Under the pieces are notes generated by a model. It was not told the DNA's origin. It did no database searches and saw only the letters and a program-made list of their open reading frames with translations. 7,103 nt of DNA from Flavobacteriales bacterium (GTDB taxonomy: Bacteria; Bacteroidota; Bacteroidia; Flavobacteriales_D; Sanyastnellaceae). Location: assembly GCA_947460525.1 (NCBI GenBank), contig CANHIV010000046.1, forward strand, positions 1-7,103, in the 5' to 3' direction. Within the stretch, counting starts at the first letter, position 1, and each line of letters opens with the position of its first letter. This document shows positions 1-5,877 of this stretch, piece by piece. The translations under genes and the position numbers were made by a program.

Positions 1-1
1 C

Positions 2-223
2 ATTGTTGCTTTTCAAGATAACGAAATAGAAATCGCGCTGGACCATGTCAATTTGATATTGAACCAATTCCCGGACGATATCAATGCTTTGTATTTAAAA
101 GCAAAGTGCATTTTCAAAACAAGCCCAACAAAAGCACTTCCGTTCTTCGAAAAAACATTGTCCCTCAATCAACAAAGATTGAGCGAGCAGGAAATCAAAG
201 AGTACATCCGTATGTCGCAATAA
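2..223 (+). CDS. TPR-repeat protein, 3' end only (partial)
   Basis: An open frame enters from the left edge and ends at TAA 221-223, giving the last 73 residues of a protein whose start lies outside the window. Seen in the sequence: residues about 9-56 have the helix-turn-helix spacing of tetratricopeptide repeats, with a helix ending NQFPDD, the next helix beginning INALYLKAK, and a following PTKALPFFEKTLSLN that resembles a new TPR start (A-L-x-x-F-E-K-x-L). The tail is short and polar. TPR proteins act as protein-binding scaffolds, and nothing here gives a partner or location. The stop codon lies directly against the terminator hairpin at 224-248, which supports this as the true 3' end of a transcribed gene. 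The TPR call is made from pattern only; the full-length protein could carry other domains upstream. Confidence 0.65.
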   Translation: MVAFQDNEIEIALDHVNLILNQFPDDINALYLKAKCIFKTSPTKALPFFEKTLSLNQQRLSEQEIKEYIRMSQ

Positions 224-248
224 AAAAGGCTCCAATGAGGAGCCTTTT
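224..248. terminator. Shared bidirectional intrinsic terminator
   Basis: Positions 224-233 (AAAAGGCTCC) pair perfectly with 239-248 (GGAGCCTTTT) around a 5-base loop, AATGA. The GC core is 6 bp. Read on the minus strand, the stem is followed by a run of six T, a good rho-independent terminator 16 bases after the glmS stop. Read on the plus strand it gives four T and then CA, a weaker terminator placed directly after the stop of the TPR gene. It separates two convergent transcription units. Confidence 0.88.
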
Positions 249-264
249 CAATATTGTTTTTTAC

Positions 265-2109
265 TTATTCCACCGTCACTGACTTGGCCAAATTCCTTGG
301 CTGGTCTACGTTACAGCCTCTCATCACCGCAACGTGATAAGACAACAATTGCAACGGAATAACTGAAATCAAAGGCACCAAACTGTCGTCTGATTTTGGA
401 ATCTCAATGACATGATCCGCCAAATCTTTCACCACTTTGTCTCCTTGGGTGACGATAGCTATTATTTTTCCTTTTCTGGCCTTTACTTCCTGAATATTGC
501 TCACTACCTTCTCATAGCTCGAGCCTTGTGTTGCAATAACAAAAACCGGCATCTCTTCGTCTATCAAGGCAATTGGGCCATGCTTCATTTCAGCAGCAGG
601 ATAACCCTCTGCATGGATGTAAGAAATTTCTTTCAACTTCAATGCTCCTTCCAAAGCTACAGGGAAGGAAAATCCTCTACCCAAGTACAATGCGTTGCGA
701 GAATCTTTATAGATCTCAGCAATGCGCTTGACATCGTCATTGGTCTTCAATACTTCTGCAATCTTCTCAGGTACCGAATTCAATTCTGCCATCAAACGAT
801 TCAAACGCTCTGGCTTCATCATCCCTCTGTGTTGCGCTACAGATAAGGCCAGTAGATACAACACTGAAACTTGTGCTGTAAACGCTTTGGTAGATGCCAC
901 CCCGATTTCCGGACCAGCATGGGTATAAGCACCACTGTGCGTAGCGCGCGCAATGCTTGAGCCCACGACATTACAAACACCAAAAATGAAAGCACCTGCT
1001 TCCTTGGCCAATTCTATCGCTGCCAACGTATCCGCTGTCTCTCCGCTTTGTGAAATCGCAATGACCACATCTGTCGGATAAATAACAGGGTTTCTATATC
1101 TGAACTCAGAAGCGTACTCCACTTCTACTGGAATTCTTGCAAACTCCTCAAACAAATACTCAGCAACCAATCCTGCGTGCCAGCTGGTACCGCAGGCAAC
1201 AATCAAAATTCGTGTTGCTTTGTTCCAACGATCTTCGTGCTCATCTACGCCGCTCATGCGAACGGTTCCTAGCCCCAAATTCATGCGTCCACGAATAGAG
1301 TCATTGATAGAACGGGGTTGTTCATGTATTTCTTTCAACATGAATGAATCATAACCACCCTTCTCTATGGCCTCCAATTTCATCTCCAACTCTTGCACAT
1401 AGGGATCTTTGTTTTGATTAGAAATCGTAACAATCTTTAATCCGTCTGTTCTGTCCAAACGTGCAATCTCTTCATCTTCCAAATACACCACATTGCGCGT
1501 GTACTCAATGATCGGGGTAGCATCAGAGGCAATGTAAAACTCATTGTCTTTTCCTACACCAATCACCAAAGGACTTGACTTGCGTGCAGCAATCATTTGA
1601 TTGGGGTTGCTCTTGTCCAAAATAACAATCGCGTATGCGCCAATTACCTCAGACAATGCAATACGAACAGCGTCAAACAAATTGGCGCCTGTTTTGTCCC
1701 TGATGTCCTCAATGAAGTGAACCAAAACTTCAGTATCTGTATCGCTTTGAAAAACGTGACCTCTGTTGATCAATTCCGATTTCAATGATGCATAATTCTC
1801 GATAATCCCATTGTGAATCAAGACCAAAGATCCATCATTGGATGCATGTGGATGCGCGTTCACATCATTGGGGGGGCCATGGGTGGCCCAACGTGTATGA
1901 CCAATTCCAACATTGCCACTTTTGTCCTGCATACCCACAGCTTCTTCTAAATCAGAAACTTTTCCCTTGCACTTGAACAAACTAAATTCACCATTGTGAA
2001 TCATCGCAACGCCAGCGCTATCGTATCCACGATACTCCAGGCGCTTAAGTCCTTTGATTAAAATATCATAAGCCGGGCGATCGCCCAAATAACCAACAAT
2101 TCCACACAT
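265..2109 (-). CDS. glmS: Glutamine--fructose-6-phosphate aminotransferase (isomerizing)
   Basis: GlmS converts fructose-6-phosphate and glutamine to glucosamine-6-phosphate and glutamate, the committed cytosolic step toward UDP-GlcNAc for peptidoglycan and LPS. The protein has 614 residues, close to the E. coli enzyme (about 609). It starts MCGIVGYLG, so Cys2 becomes the N-terminal glutaminase nucleophile. The class II glutaminase domain (about 2-235) shows HTRWATHG (71-78), the NAHPH loop and HNGIIENY. Two SIS sugar-isomerase domains follow, with ACGTSWHAG, SQSGETADT, GPEIGVASTKAF, and later the EGYPAAEMKHGP loop. The C-terminus DQPRNLAKSVTVE is the canonical ending. All expected active-site motifs are present. 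The start is fixed by the obligatory Cys2 and by AAGGAG at 2123-2118, 8 bases ahead of ATG. It is the last gene of a three-gene operon, 12 bases after the DUF4270 gene, and ends at the 224-248 hairpin. No glmS ribozyme can be expected, because the leader is only those 12 bases. Confidence 0.98.
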   Translation of the reverse strand: MCGIVGYLGDRPAYDILIKGLKRLEYRGYDSAGVAMIHNGEFSLFKCKGKVSDLEEAVGMQDKSGNVGIGHTRWATHGPPNDVNAHPHASNDGSLVLIHNGIIENYASLKSELINRGHVFQSDTDTEVLVHFIEDIRDKTGANLFDAVRIALSEVIGAYAIVILDKSNPNQMIAARKSSPLVIGVGKDNEFYIASDATPIIEYTRNVVYLEDEEIARLDRTDGLKIVTISNQNKDPYVQELEMKLEAIEKGGYDSFMLKEIHEQPRSINDSIRGRMNLGLGTVRMSGVDEHEDRWNKATRILIVACGTSWHAGLVAEYLFEEFARIPVEVEYASEFRYRNPVIYPTDVVIAISQSGETADTLAAIELAKEAGAFIFGVCNVVGSSIARATHSGAYTHAGPEIGVASTKAFTAQVSVLYLLALSVAQHRGMMKPERLNRLMAELNSVPEKIAEVLKTNDDVKRIAEIYKDSRNALYLGRGFSFPVALEGALKLKEISYIHAEGYPAAEMKHGPIALIDEEMPVFVIATQGSSYEKVVSNIQEVKARKGKIIAIVTQGDKVVKDLADHVIEIPKSDDSLVPLISVIPLQLLSYHVAVMRGCNVDQPRNLAKSVTVE

Positions 2110-2117
2110 AATTTTTT

Positions 2118-2123
2118 CTCCTT
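2118..2123 (-). promoter_or_regulatory. Shine-Dalgarno site of glmS overlapping the upstream stop
   Basis: On the minus strand the sequence TAAGGAG combines the DUF4270 stop TAA (2124-2122) with AAGGAG (2123-2118), a strong anti-16S match 8 bases before the glmS ATG. Strong Shine-Dalgarno sites are uncommon in Bacteroidota, and no other gene in the window has one this good. The arrangement suggests that a ribosome ending the lipoprotein gene stops on the glmS binding site and reinitiates. Confidence 0.7.
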
Positions 2124-3426
2124 ATTCAGCGAATGTAACTATTAGACGCGTATTTTCTGAAGGGTTGGCTGGATTGAAATCAGGGCCATGGGCCACAGCG
2201 CGCTTCACACTTACACCGGATGTTCCTCCGATCAAATGAAGCGGCGAGGAATCAATTTCACCCGTCATCAGACTCTGTACGTATCTGGTAATATTAAATT
2301 TATATCTACGAGAACTTGAATTGTAATTACCGCTTATCGATTGAGAAACTTCATCAGGCAATATTTTCAACTCCCCCTCCTCATTTTCATAGCGCAAATA
2401 CAAAACTTCAAATTGGGTATATGCGGCATCAAAATCAACAGGAACAATCAATTCCGCCTTATTGATCACCTTATTTCCCTCTTTTAAATTCATTAAGGTT
2501 GGCAAATCAATAATGGCCTTCAAACCTCCACCACTTTGAATATAAAAATATTCATCCCCATCTACTGGCGCTTCTTTGACATTGGCCAAGGCTGTATTTT
2601 GGTATCGGTGCTCAAAATAATTGTATCGGGCACAATCCGTATTGACCACAAAATCGTACAACAAAGTGTCCGGCGTTGAACCAGAGAGATCTCTGTAATA
2701 AATGGTAATCTTGGTGGTGGGATCAATCAAGTCATACCGCATGACGGCATCATATCTACCTCGAGATTCAATACAAACCCCTTTGAAATAATCTAAAAAT
2801 GCAGTCTGGGAGTCCAAAACACTTGGATCCGATGGATGTGTCAAATACTGACCCAATTCCAAATCCAATGGGATTCGCAATTGTGGAACGGTGGTGTCAC
2901 CTCCTACAACCGCTGGATTCTTGGTGTCAATTTTCACCCATTCCTGACCGTCCTTTACCAGATCTGTGGGTTGAATAGCAACCACACGTTGCGCATTGTA
3001 AGTGCTGTCCTTTACCAAATCTTCCGCCAAGGGATGAACGGAAAAGCGCTGACGCATGGGGGTTCCGTAATAAGCGGCGTTAAAAGCCAATGACATGACC
3101 ACTGAATCGATTTCCATTTGCTCCGGGAACTCTGGTGTCAAAGCACTCAATCGGAATTGCGTATAGGTCTTACAAACGGTTTCGCCCAAAATGGGATCTG
3201 CTTGGTAGCCTACAACCGCTAGAGACAATTCGTCCGTATACACTTCGTCTTCAACGGTAGTGTGCACATTGATTTGAAATGTATCTGTTTGAAAAGCATT
3301 TAAAAAATCCTCTTCAGGAAGGAACTGAGCGCCGTCAGTAACCCCTGGCTTTTTACATCCAATGAAAACGATTCCCCCAAGAAAAAGGGATAGAAAAAAA
3401 TGAGTTATTCCAGATTTTTTTTTCAA
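2122..3426 (-). CDS. DUF4270 family lipoprotein
   Basis: A secreted lipoprotein of 434 residues; I assign DUF4270 from overall features and from its place between a glycogen synthase-like gene and glmS, a neighbourhood I know from Bacteroidota. Seen: a lysine-rich start (MKKK), a hydrophobic stretch about 8-23, and a lipobox-like FIGC with Cys24 as the likely lipidation site, followed by KKPGVTDG. There is no acidic surface-export signal after the Cys, so a periplasm-facing anchor is a reasonable guess. The rest is beta-rich, with repeated DSVVMSLAF-like and KAELIVPV-like strands and a late SSRRYKFNITRYVQSL segment, as usual for the family. The start is TTG at 3426-3424: upstream in that frame no ATG or GTG occurs before a stop, and the signal peptide begins right there. 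It overlaps the previous stop by four bases (TTGA). A run of nine A follows the TTG. Molecular function is unknown. Confidence 0.85.
   Translation of the reverse strand: MKKKSGITHFFLSLFLGGIVFIGCKKPGVTDGAQFLPEEDFLNAFQTDTFQINVHTTVEDEVYTDELSLAVVGYQADPILGETVCKTYTQFRLSALTPEFPEQMEIDSVVMSLAFNAAYYGTPMRQRFSVHPLAEDLVKDSTYNAQRVVAIQPTDLVKDGQEWVKIDTKNPAVVGGDTTVPQLRIPLDLELGQYLTHPSDPSVLDSQTAFLDYFKGVCIESRGRYDAVMRYDLIDPTTKITIYYRDLSGSTPDTLLYDFVVNTDCARYNYFEHRYQNTALANVKEAPVDGDEYFYIQSGGGLKAIIDLPTLMNLKEGNKVINKAELIVPVDFDAAYTQFEVLYLRYENEEGELKILPDEVSQSISGNYNSSSRRYKFNITRYVQSLMTGEIDSSPLHLIGGTSGVSVKRAVAHGPDFNPANPSENTRLIVTFAE
3415..3423 (-). repeat. A9 homopolymer at the start of the DUF4270 gene
   Basis: Nine consecutive A on the coding strand (T on the plus strand) form codons 2-4 of the lipoprotein gene, directly after the TTG start. 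A tract of this length can slip during replication or transcription, and one base more or less would put the whole signal peptide out of frame. It is also a place where a sequencing error would be easy to miss, but the frame as given yields a sensible lipoprotein. Confidence 0.75.
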
Positions 3427-4247
3427 GCCAAAACAGGTTTCACCGACAAAACGTGATCAAAAAACTCGTCTGTCGCAGAAAGATAATCGGTCTCAGCATA
3501 TTGATTCAAAGTTGGGATTTCCAACTCTTGCGCAAATTTCTTCACTTCATCGGAAGCTGCCTCCTCTCCAAATATCACTCCGTCGGCAAATTTCAACGCA
3601 TTCTTCATCATTTGAGTGTGCGTAGCTTTTTTTAACATGTCGATGTCTCCCGGGTCAAATCCGTCAAAAGCCACTTTCTTGTACATGTCCTTGCTCGCAA
3701 TGCCTTCAAACTCCTGACCGTACACAGAAACGACAATCTTGCTGTCCGCAAAATGTGGATCTTGGCCGTACAGTTTCTTCACATACAAGGGCATCAAACT
3801 GCTGAACCATCCATGACAATGGATGATGTCAGGCGCCCATCCCAATTTCTTTACCGTCTCTAAAACACCTTTGGTAAAAAAGATCATGCGCATGTCATTG
3901 TCCTCAAACAAATTGTTCTTGTCATCATGCAAAAATGATTTGCGATGAAAGTACTCTTCGTTATCAATGAAATAAACCTGCAATCTGATTTGAGGGATAC
4001 TCGCAACTTTGATAATCAATGGATGATCCGAATCATCGACAATGAGGTTCATACCGGACAAACGGATCACCTCATGCAATTGATGACGGCGCTCGTTAAT
4101 CTTGCCAAAACGAGGCATGAATATTCTCGTCTCCTTTCCTCTCTCATGAACAGCTTGTGGCATTTGACGACAAGTTTGCGCAATGTGACTTTCTGGCGAA
4201 AAGGGGAGAATTTCGTGACTAACGAATAGAATTTTAGGTTTGCTCAT
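3423..4247 (-). CDS. Glycogen/starch synthase-like protein, GT5 N-terminal domain only
   Basis: The 274-residue protein matches the N-terminal starch-synthase catalytic domain (GT5 family, GlgA-type) and nothing more; full GlgA has about 480 residues and a second GT-B lobe. Seen: an opening Rossmann strand KILFVSHEILPF (5-16), a MPRFGKI segment (44-50), LQVYFIDNEEYF, NDMRMIFFTKG, and PDIIHCHGWFSSLMPLYV, which corresponds to the D-V-x-H-x-H-D-W region of GlgA. The usual K-x-G-G-L loop that binds ADP-glucose should follow residue 14 but reads FSPESHIAQ instead. Glycogen synthesis by this protein alone is therefore doubtful. Short proteins of this kind occur at this locus in other Bacteroidota, so this is probably a fixed form and not a fresh truncation; the downstream gene begins inside its stop codon. 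It is the first gene of the operon with DUF4270 and glmS, under the -7 box at 4281-4274. Role unknown: a regulatory or sugar-binding function is as possible as catalysis with a partner. Confidence 0.85.
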   Translation of the reverse strand: MSKPKILFVSHEILPFSPESHIAQTCRQMPQAVHERGKETRIFMPRFGKINERRHQLHEVIRLSGMNLIVDDSDHPLIIKVASIPQIRLQVYFIDNEEYFHRKSFLHDDKNNLFEDNDMRMIFFTKGVLETVKKLGWAPDIIHCHGWFSSLMPLYVKKLYGQDPHFADSKIVVSVYGQEFEGIASKDMYKKVAFDGFDPGDIDMLKKATHTQMMKNALKFADGVIFGEEAASDEVKKFAQELEIPTLNQYAETDYLSATDEFFDHVLSVKPVLA

Positions 4248-4273
4248 GAATGGGCTACAACTTTATAAGTATG

Positions 4274-4309
4274 CAAAGGTAAATAAAAAACTTTTTTGAT
4301 TTGCGCAAA
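4274..4309 (-). promoter_or_regulatory. Bacteroidota-type promoter for the glgA-like/DUF4270/glmS operon
   Basis: Read on the minus strand, 4281-4274 is TACCTTTG, followed by CA, a very good match to the Bacteroidota -7 consensus TAnnTTTG. A TTTG at 4309-4306 could be the -33 element, but the 24-base spacing is longer than the usual 19-21 or so. Transcription would begin near 4267, leaving a leader of about 20 bases before the ATG at 4247. Confidence 0.6.
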
Positions 4310-4321
4310 TGGGTAGCTTTG
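4295..4321 (+). promoter_or_regulatory. Bacteroidota-type promoter for panC
   Basis: TAGCTTTG at 4314-4321 fits the -7 consensus TAnnTTTG. The nearest TTTG upstream is at 4295-4298, with a spacer of 15 bases, shorter than usual, so the -33 element is uncertain. Transcription would begin near 4327, about 20 bases before the panC ATG. The leader has no Shine-Dalgarno site and is A/T-rich, as is common for this phylum. Confidence 0.5.
4299..4310. promoter_or_regulatory. 12-bp perfect palindrome between divergent promoters (possible operator)
   Basis: ATTTGCGCAAAT is a perfect 12-bp inverted repeat between the two outward-facing -7 boxes, covering the -33 zone of the minus-strand promoter and the spacer of the plus-strand one. 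A dimeric regulator bound here could control both transcripts. This is an inference from symmetry and position; a palindrome of this size can also arise by chance in AT-rich intergenic DNA. Confidence 0.35.
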
Positions 4322-4347
4322 GGGGCTTAAATAGAACACTTTTCTAA

Positions 4348-5181
4348 ATGAAGATACTTTACACCACCCAAGATGTGACGAATTGGAGAGAAGAAAACGG
4401 CTCCGACACTATCGGATTTGTACCTACAATGGGGGCCTTGCACGAAGGGCATCTTTCTTTGGTGGACCAAAGCAAAGCTGAAAATAATCACACTTTGGTT
4501 TCGATTTTTGTCAATCCAACGCAGTTCAACGATCCGCAAGATTTTAAAAATTACCCCATCACCGTCGACGCAGATTTACAACTTTTGTCAGCGTTATCAG
4601 TGGATGCAGTGTTTGTTCCTAGCGTTCAAGAAATGTATCCCGACCTTTTGAAAGAATCATTTCATGTGCCGATACTCACAGAGACCCTGGAAGCCAAAAT
4701 GCGACCTGGCCATTTTGACGGGGTAATCACCATTATCAGAAAACTATTTGATTTGGCGCAAGCTACGAAGGTGTATTTGGGTGAAAAAGATTTTCAACAA
4801 TTGTCCATCATTCAGTCTTGGGTAAAAAAAGAAAAAAGAGCGGAAATCATTGTTCCGTGCCCCACTTTTAGAGAATCCCATGGTTTGGCCATGAGTTCAC
4901 GAAATGTTAGGCTCAGTGCTGCAGGTCGAGAAAAGGCATGTTTAATCTTTAAAATCTTGCAGGAAGTAAAAAGTCAGAAAAATCTTCAAAGCCCCCCTGA
5001 ATTGGAAATCTGGGCCAGAAGTGAATTTCATCTTTTCCCTGCCTTTCAGTTGGAGTATTTTGAAATTATCGATGCCCAAACATTTGCGCCTTTGGCAGAT
5101 TGGGAGGATAGTGAACACCCATTGGCCGTTGTCGCGGCATTCCTTGAGGGTGTTCGACTCATCGACAATATGCGCCTTTAA
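4348..5181 (+). CDS. panC: Pantothenate synthetase (pantoate--beta-alanine ligase)
   Basis: PanC joins pantoate and beta-alanine using ATP, through a pantoyl-adenylate, to make pantothenate for coenzyme A; it is cytosolic. The 277-residue length fits the family (about 280). Seen: PTMGALHEGHLSLV with the ATP-binding H32-x-x-H35, VNPTQF (55-60) for pantoate binding, RPGHFDGV (119-126), GEKDFQQL (145-152) with the conserved Lys147 and Gln151, and HGLAMSSRN (177-185), the KMSKS-like loop. No key residue is missing. ATG 4348 places the family's usual short N-terminal strand (MKILYT) in order; the ATG at 4418 belongs to another frame. The gene is divergent from the glgA-like operon. panD, a common neighbour, does not follow: panC instead ends exactly against the stop of a convergent response regulator gene, so it appears to be transcribed alone here. 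Confidence 0.97.
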   Translation: MKILYTTQDVTNWREENGSDTIGFVPTMGALHEGHLSLVDQSKAENNHTLVSIFVNPTQFNDPQDFKNYPITVDADLQLLSALSVDAVFVPSVQEMYPDLLKESFHVPILTETLEAKMRPGHFDGVITIIRKLFDLAQATKVYLGEKDFQQLSIIQSWVKKEKRAEIIVPCPTFRESHGLAMSSRNVRLSAAGREKACLIFKILQEVKSQKNLQSPPELEIWARSEFHLFPAFQLEYFEIIDAQTFAPLADWEDSEHPLAVVAAFLEGVRLIDNMRL

Positions 5182-5190
5182 TTAAGGCGC
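5172..5190. terminator. Inverted repeat at the panC / response regulator junction (possible weak bidirectional terminator)
   Basis: GCGCCTT at 5172-5178 pairs perfectly with AAGGCGC at 5184-5190 around TAATT, a 7-bp GC-rich stem. Both stop codons sit in or beside the loop (TAA 5179-5181 on plus, TAA 5184-5182 on minus), and the arms are the last codons of each gene. Neither side has a T-run, so intrinsic termination would be weak. The symmetry may serve both transcripts, for example as a 3'-end stabiliser. Confidence 0.45.
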
Positions 5191-5877
5191 CAACAATTTG
5201 AAGCCTTTTCCATGAACGTTGATGATCTCTAAACGATCATCCGCTTTCAGATGCTTGCGCAACTTAGCAATGTACACATCCATGCTTCGCCCATTGAAGT
5301 AATTGTCATCACCCCAAATGGTTTTCAAAGCATAACTCCGCTCCATGATGGTATTGCGATGCTTGGACAACAAATAAAGCAACTCATTTTCTTTGGTGGT
5401 CAATTTGGTTTCCTCTCCATTCAATGTCAATTTTTGTTTTTTGTAGTGAAAAACAAAATTGCCCAGCTTCTCATCCGTCTCTTCTTCTTCTGCCAAAACA
5501 AATGGATTGGAACGCTTCAAAATCACATTGATTCGAGCCAATAATTCTTCCATGGAGAAAGGCTTGGTCATGTAATCGTCACCTCCCGCCTCAAATCCCT
5601 TGAGGGTGTCTTCTTTTAAGCTTTTGGCCGTCAAAAACAATATGGGCGTATGCTTGTCTTCCGCTCTAATTTCCTTTGCCACTGTAAATCCATCTTTGAT
5701 GGGCATCATGACATCCAAAATGATGAAATTGTAATTGCCTCTTTTGAAAGATTTAATCGCTTCTTGGCCATCGGTGGCCAAATCCGTTTGGTATCCTTTG
5801 GCATTCAAATACTCCGTCAACAACTGGCCCAAATTGGGATCGTCCTCACACAACAAAATACTAATTGATTTCTTCAT
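5182..5877 (-). CDS. rprY: OmpR/PhoB-family response regulator, RprY-like
   Basis: A DNA-binding response regulator of 231 residues. The receiver domain (about 5-120) has the acidic pocket E11-D12-D13, the phospho-acceptor Asp55 in LDVMMP, Thr83, Tyr102 and Lys105 in DDYMTKPF, all expected for phosphotransfer. A linker with an EEEETDEK stretch leads to a winged-helix domain (about 137-229) with LTTKENELLYLL, ALKTIWGDDNYFNGRSMDVYIAKLR as two neighbouring helices including the recognition helix, and the wing HGKGFKLL. The NYFNGRSMDVYI segment is what I recall from Bacteroides RprY, hence the symbol, which is by resemblance only. The start ATG 5877 lies inside the end of the kinase gene (17-base overlap), so the two are translationally coupled and the kinase is its cognate partner. 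Target genes cannot be read from the window. Confidence 0.93.
   Translation of the reverse strand: MKKSISILLCEDDPNLGQLLTEYLNAKGYQTDLATDGQEAIKSFKRGNYNFIILDVMMPIKDGFTVAKEIRAEDKHTPILFLTAKSLKEDTLKGFEAGGDDYMTKPFSMEELLARINVILKRSNPFVLAEEEETDEKLGNFVFHYKKQKLTLNGEETKLTTKENELLYLLSKHRNTIMERSYALKTIWGDDNYFNGRSMDVYIAKLRKHLKADDRLEIINVHGKGFKLLAP

Noticed and set aside
412..928. Open frames on the plus strand across glmS
   Set aside because: They are antisense to the conserved SIS domains, rich in Cys, Phe and His with no protein-like pattern, and lack a start signal.
1874..1889. GC-rich inverted repeat GGGCC/GGCCC
   Set aside because: It is a 5-bp stem inside glmS within codons of the conserved HTRWATHG region, so coding constraint explains it.
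2110..2121. Possible glmS ribozyme/riboswitch upstream of glmS
   Set aside because: Only 12 bases separate glmS from the preceding gene, and the ribozyme class is known from Gram-positive bacteria.
3945..4229. 94-codon plus-strand frame opposite the glgA-like gene
   Set aside because: It mirrors the conserved glgA-like frame; its sequence shows no family resemblance and no promoter or start context of its own.
4327..4539. 70-codon open frame on the minus strand opposite the start of panC
   Set aside because: It lies almost wholly antisense to the well-conserved N-terminal motifs of panC, shows no domain or start signal, and is explained as a shadow of that gene.
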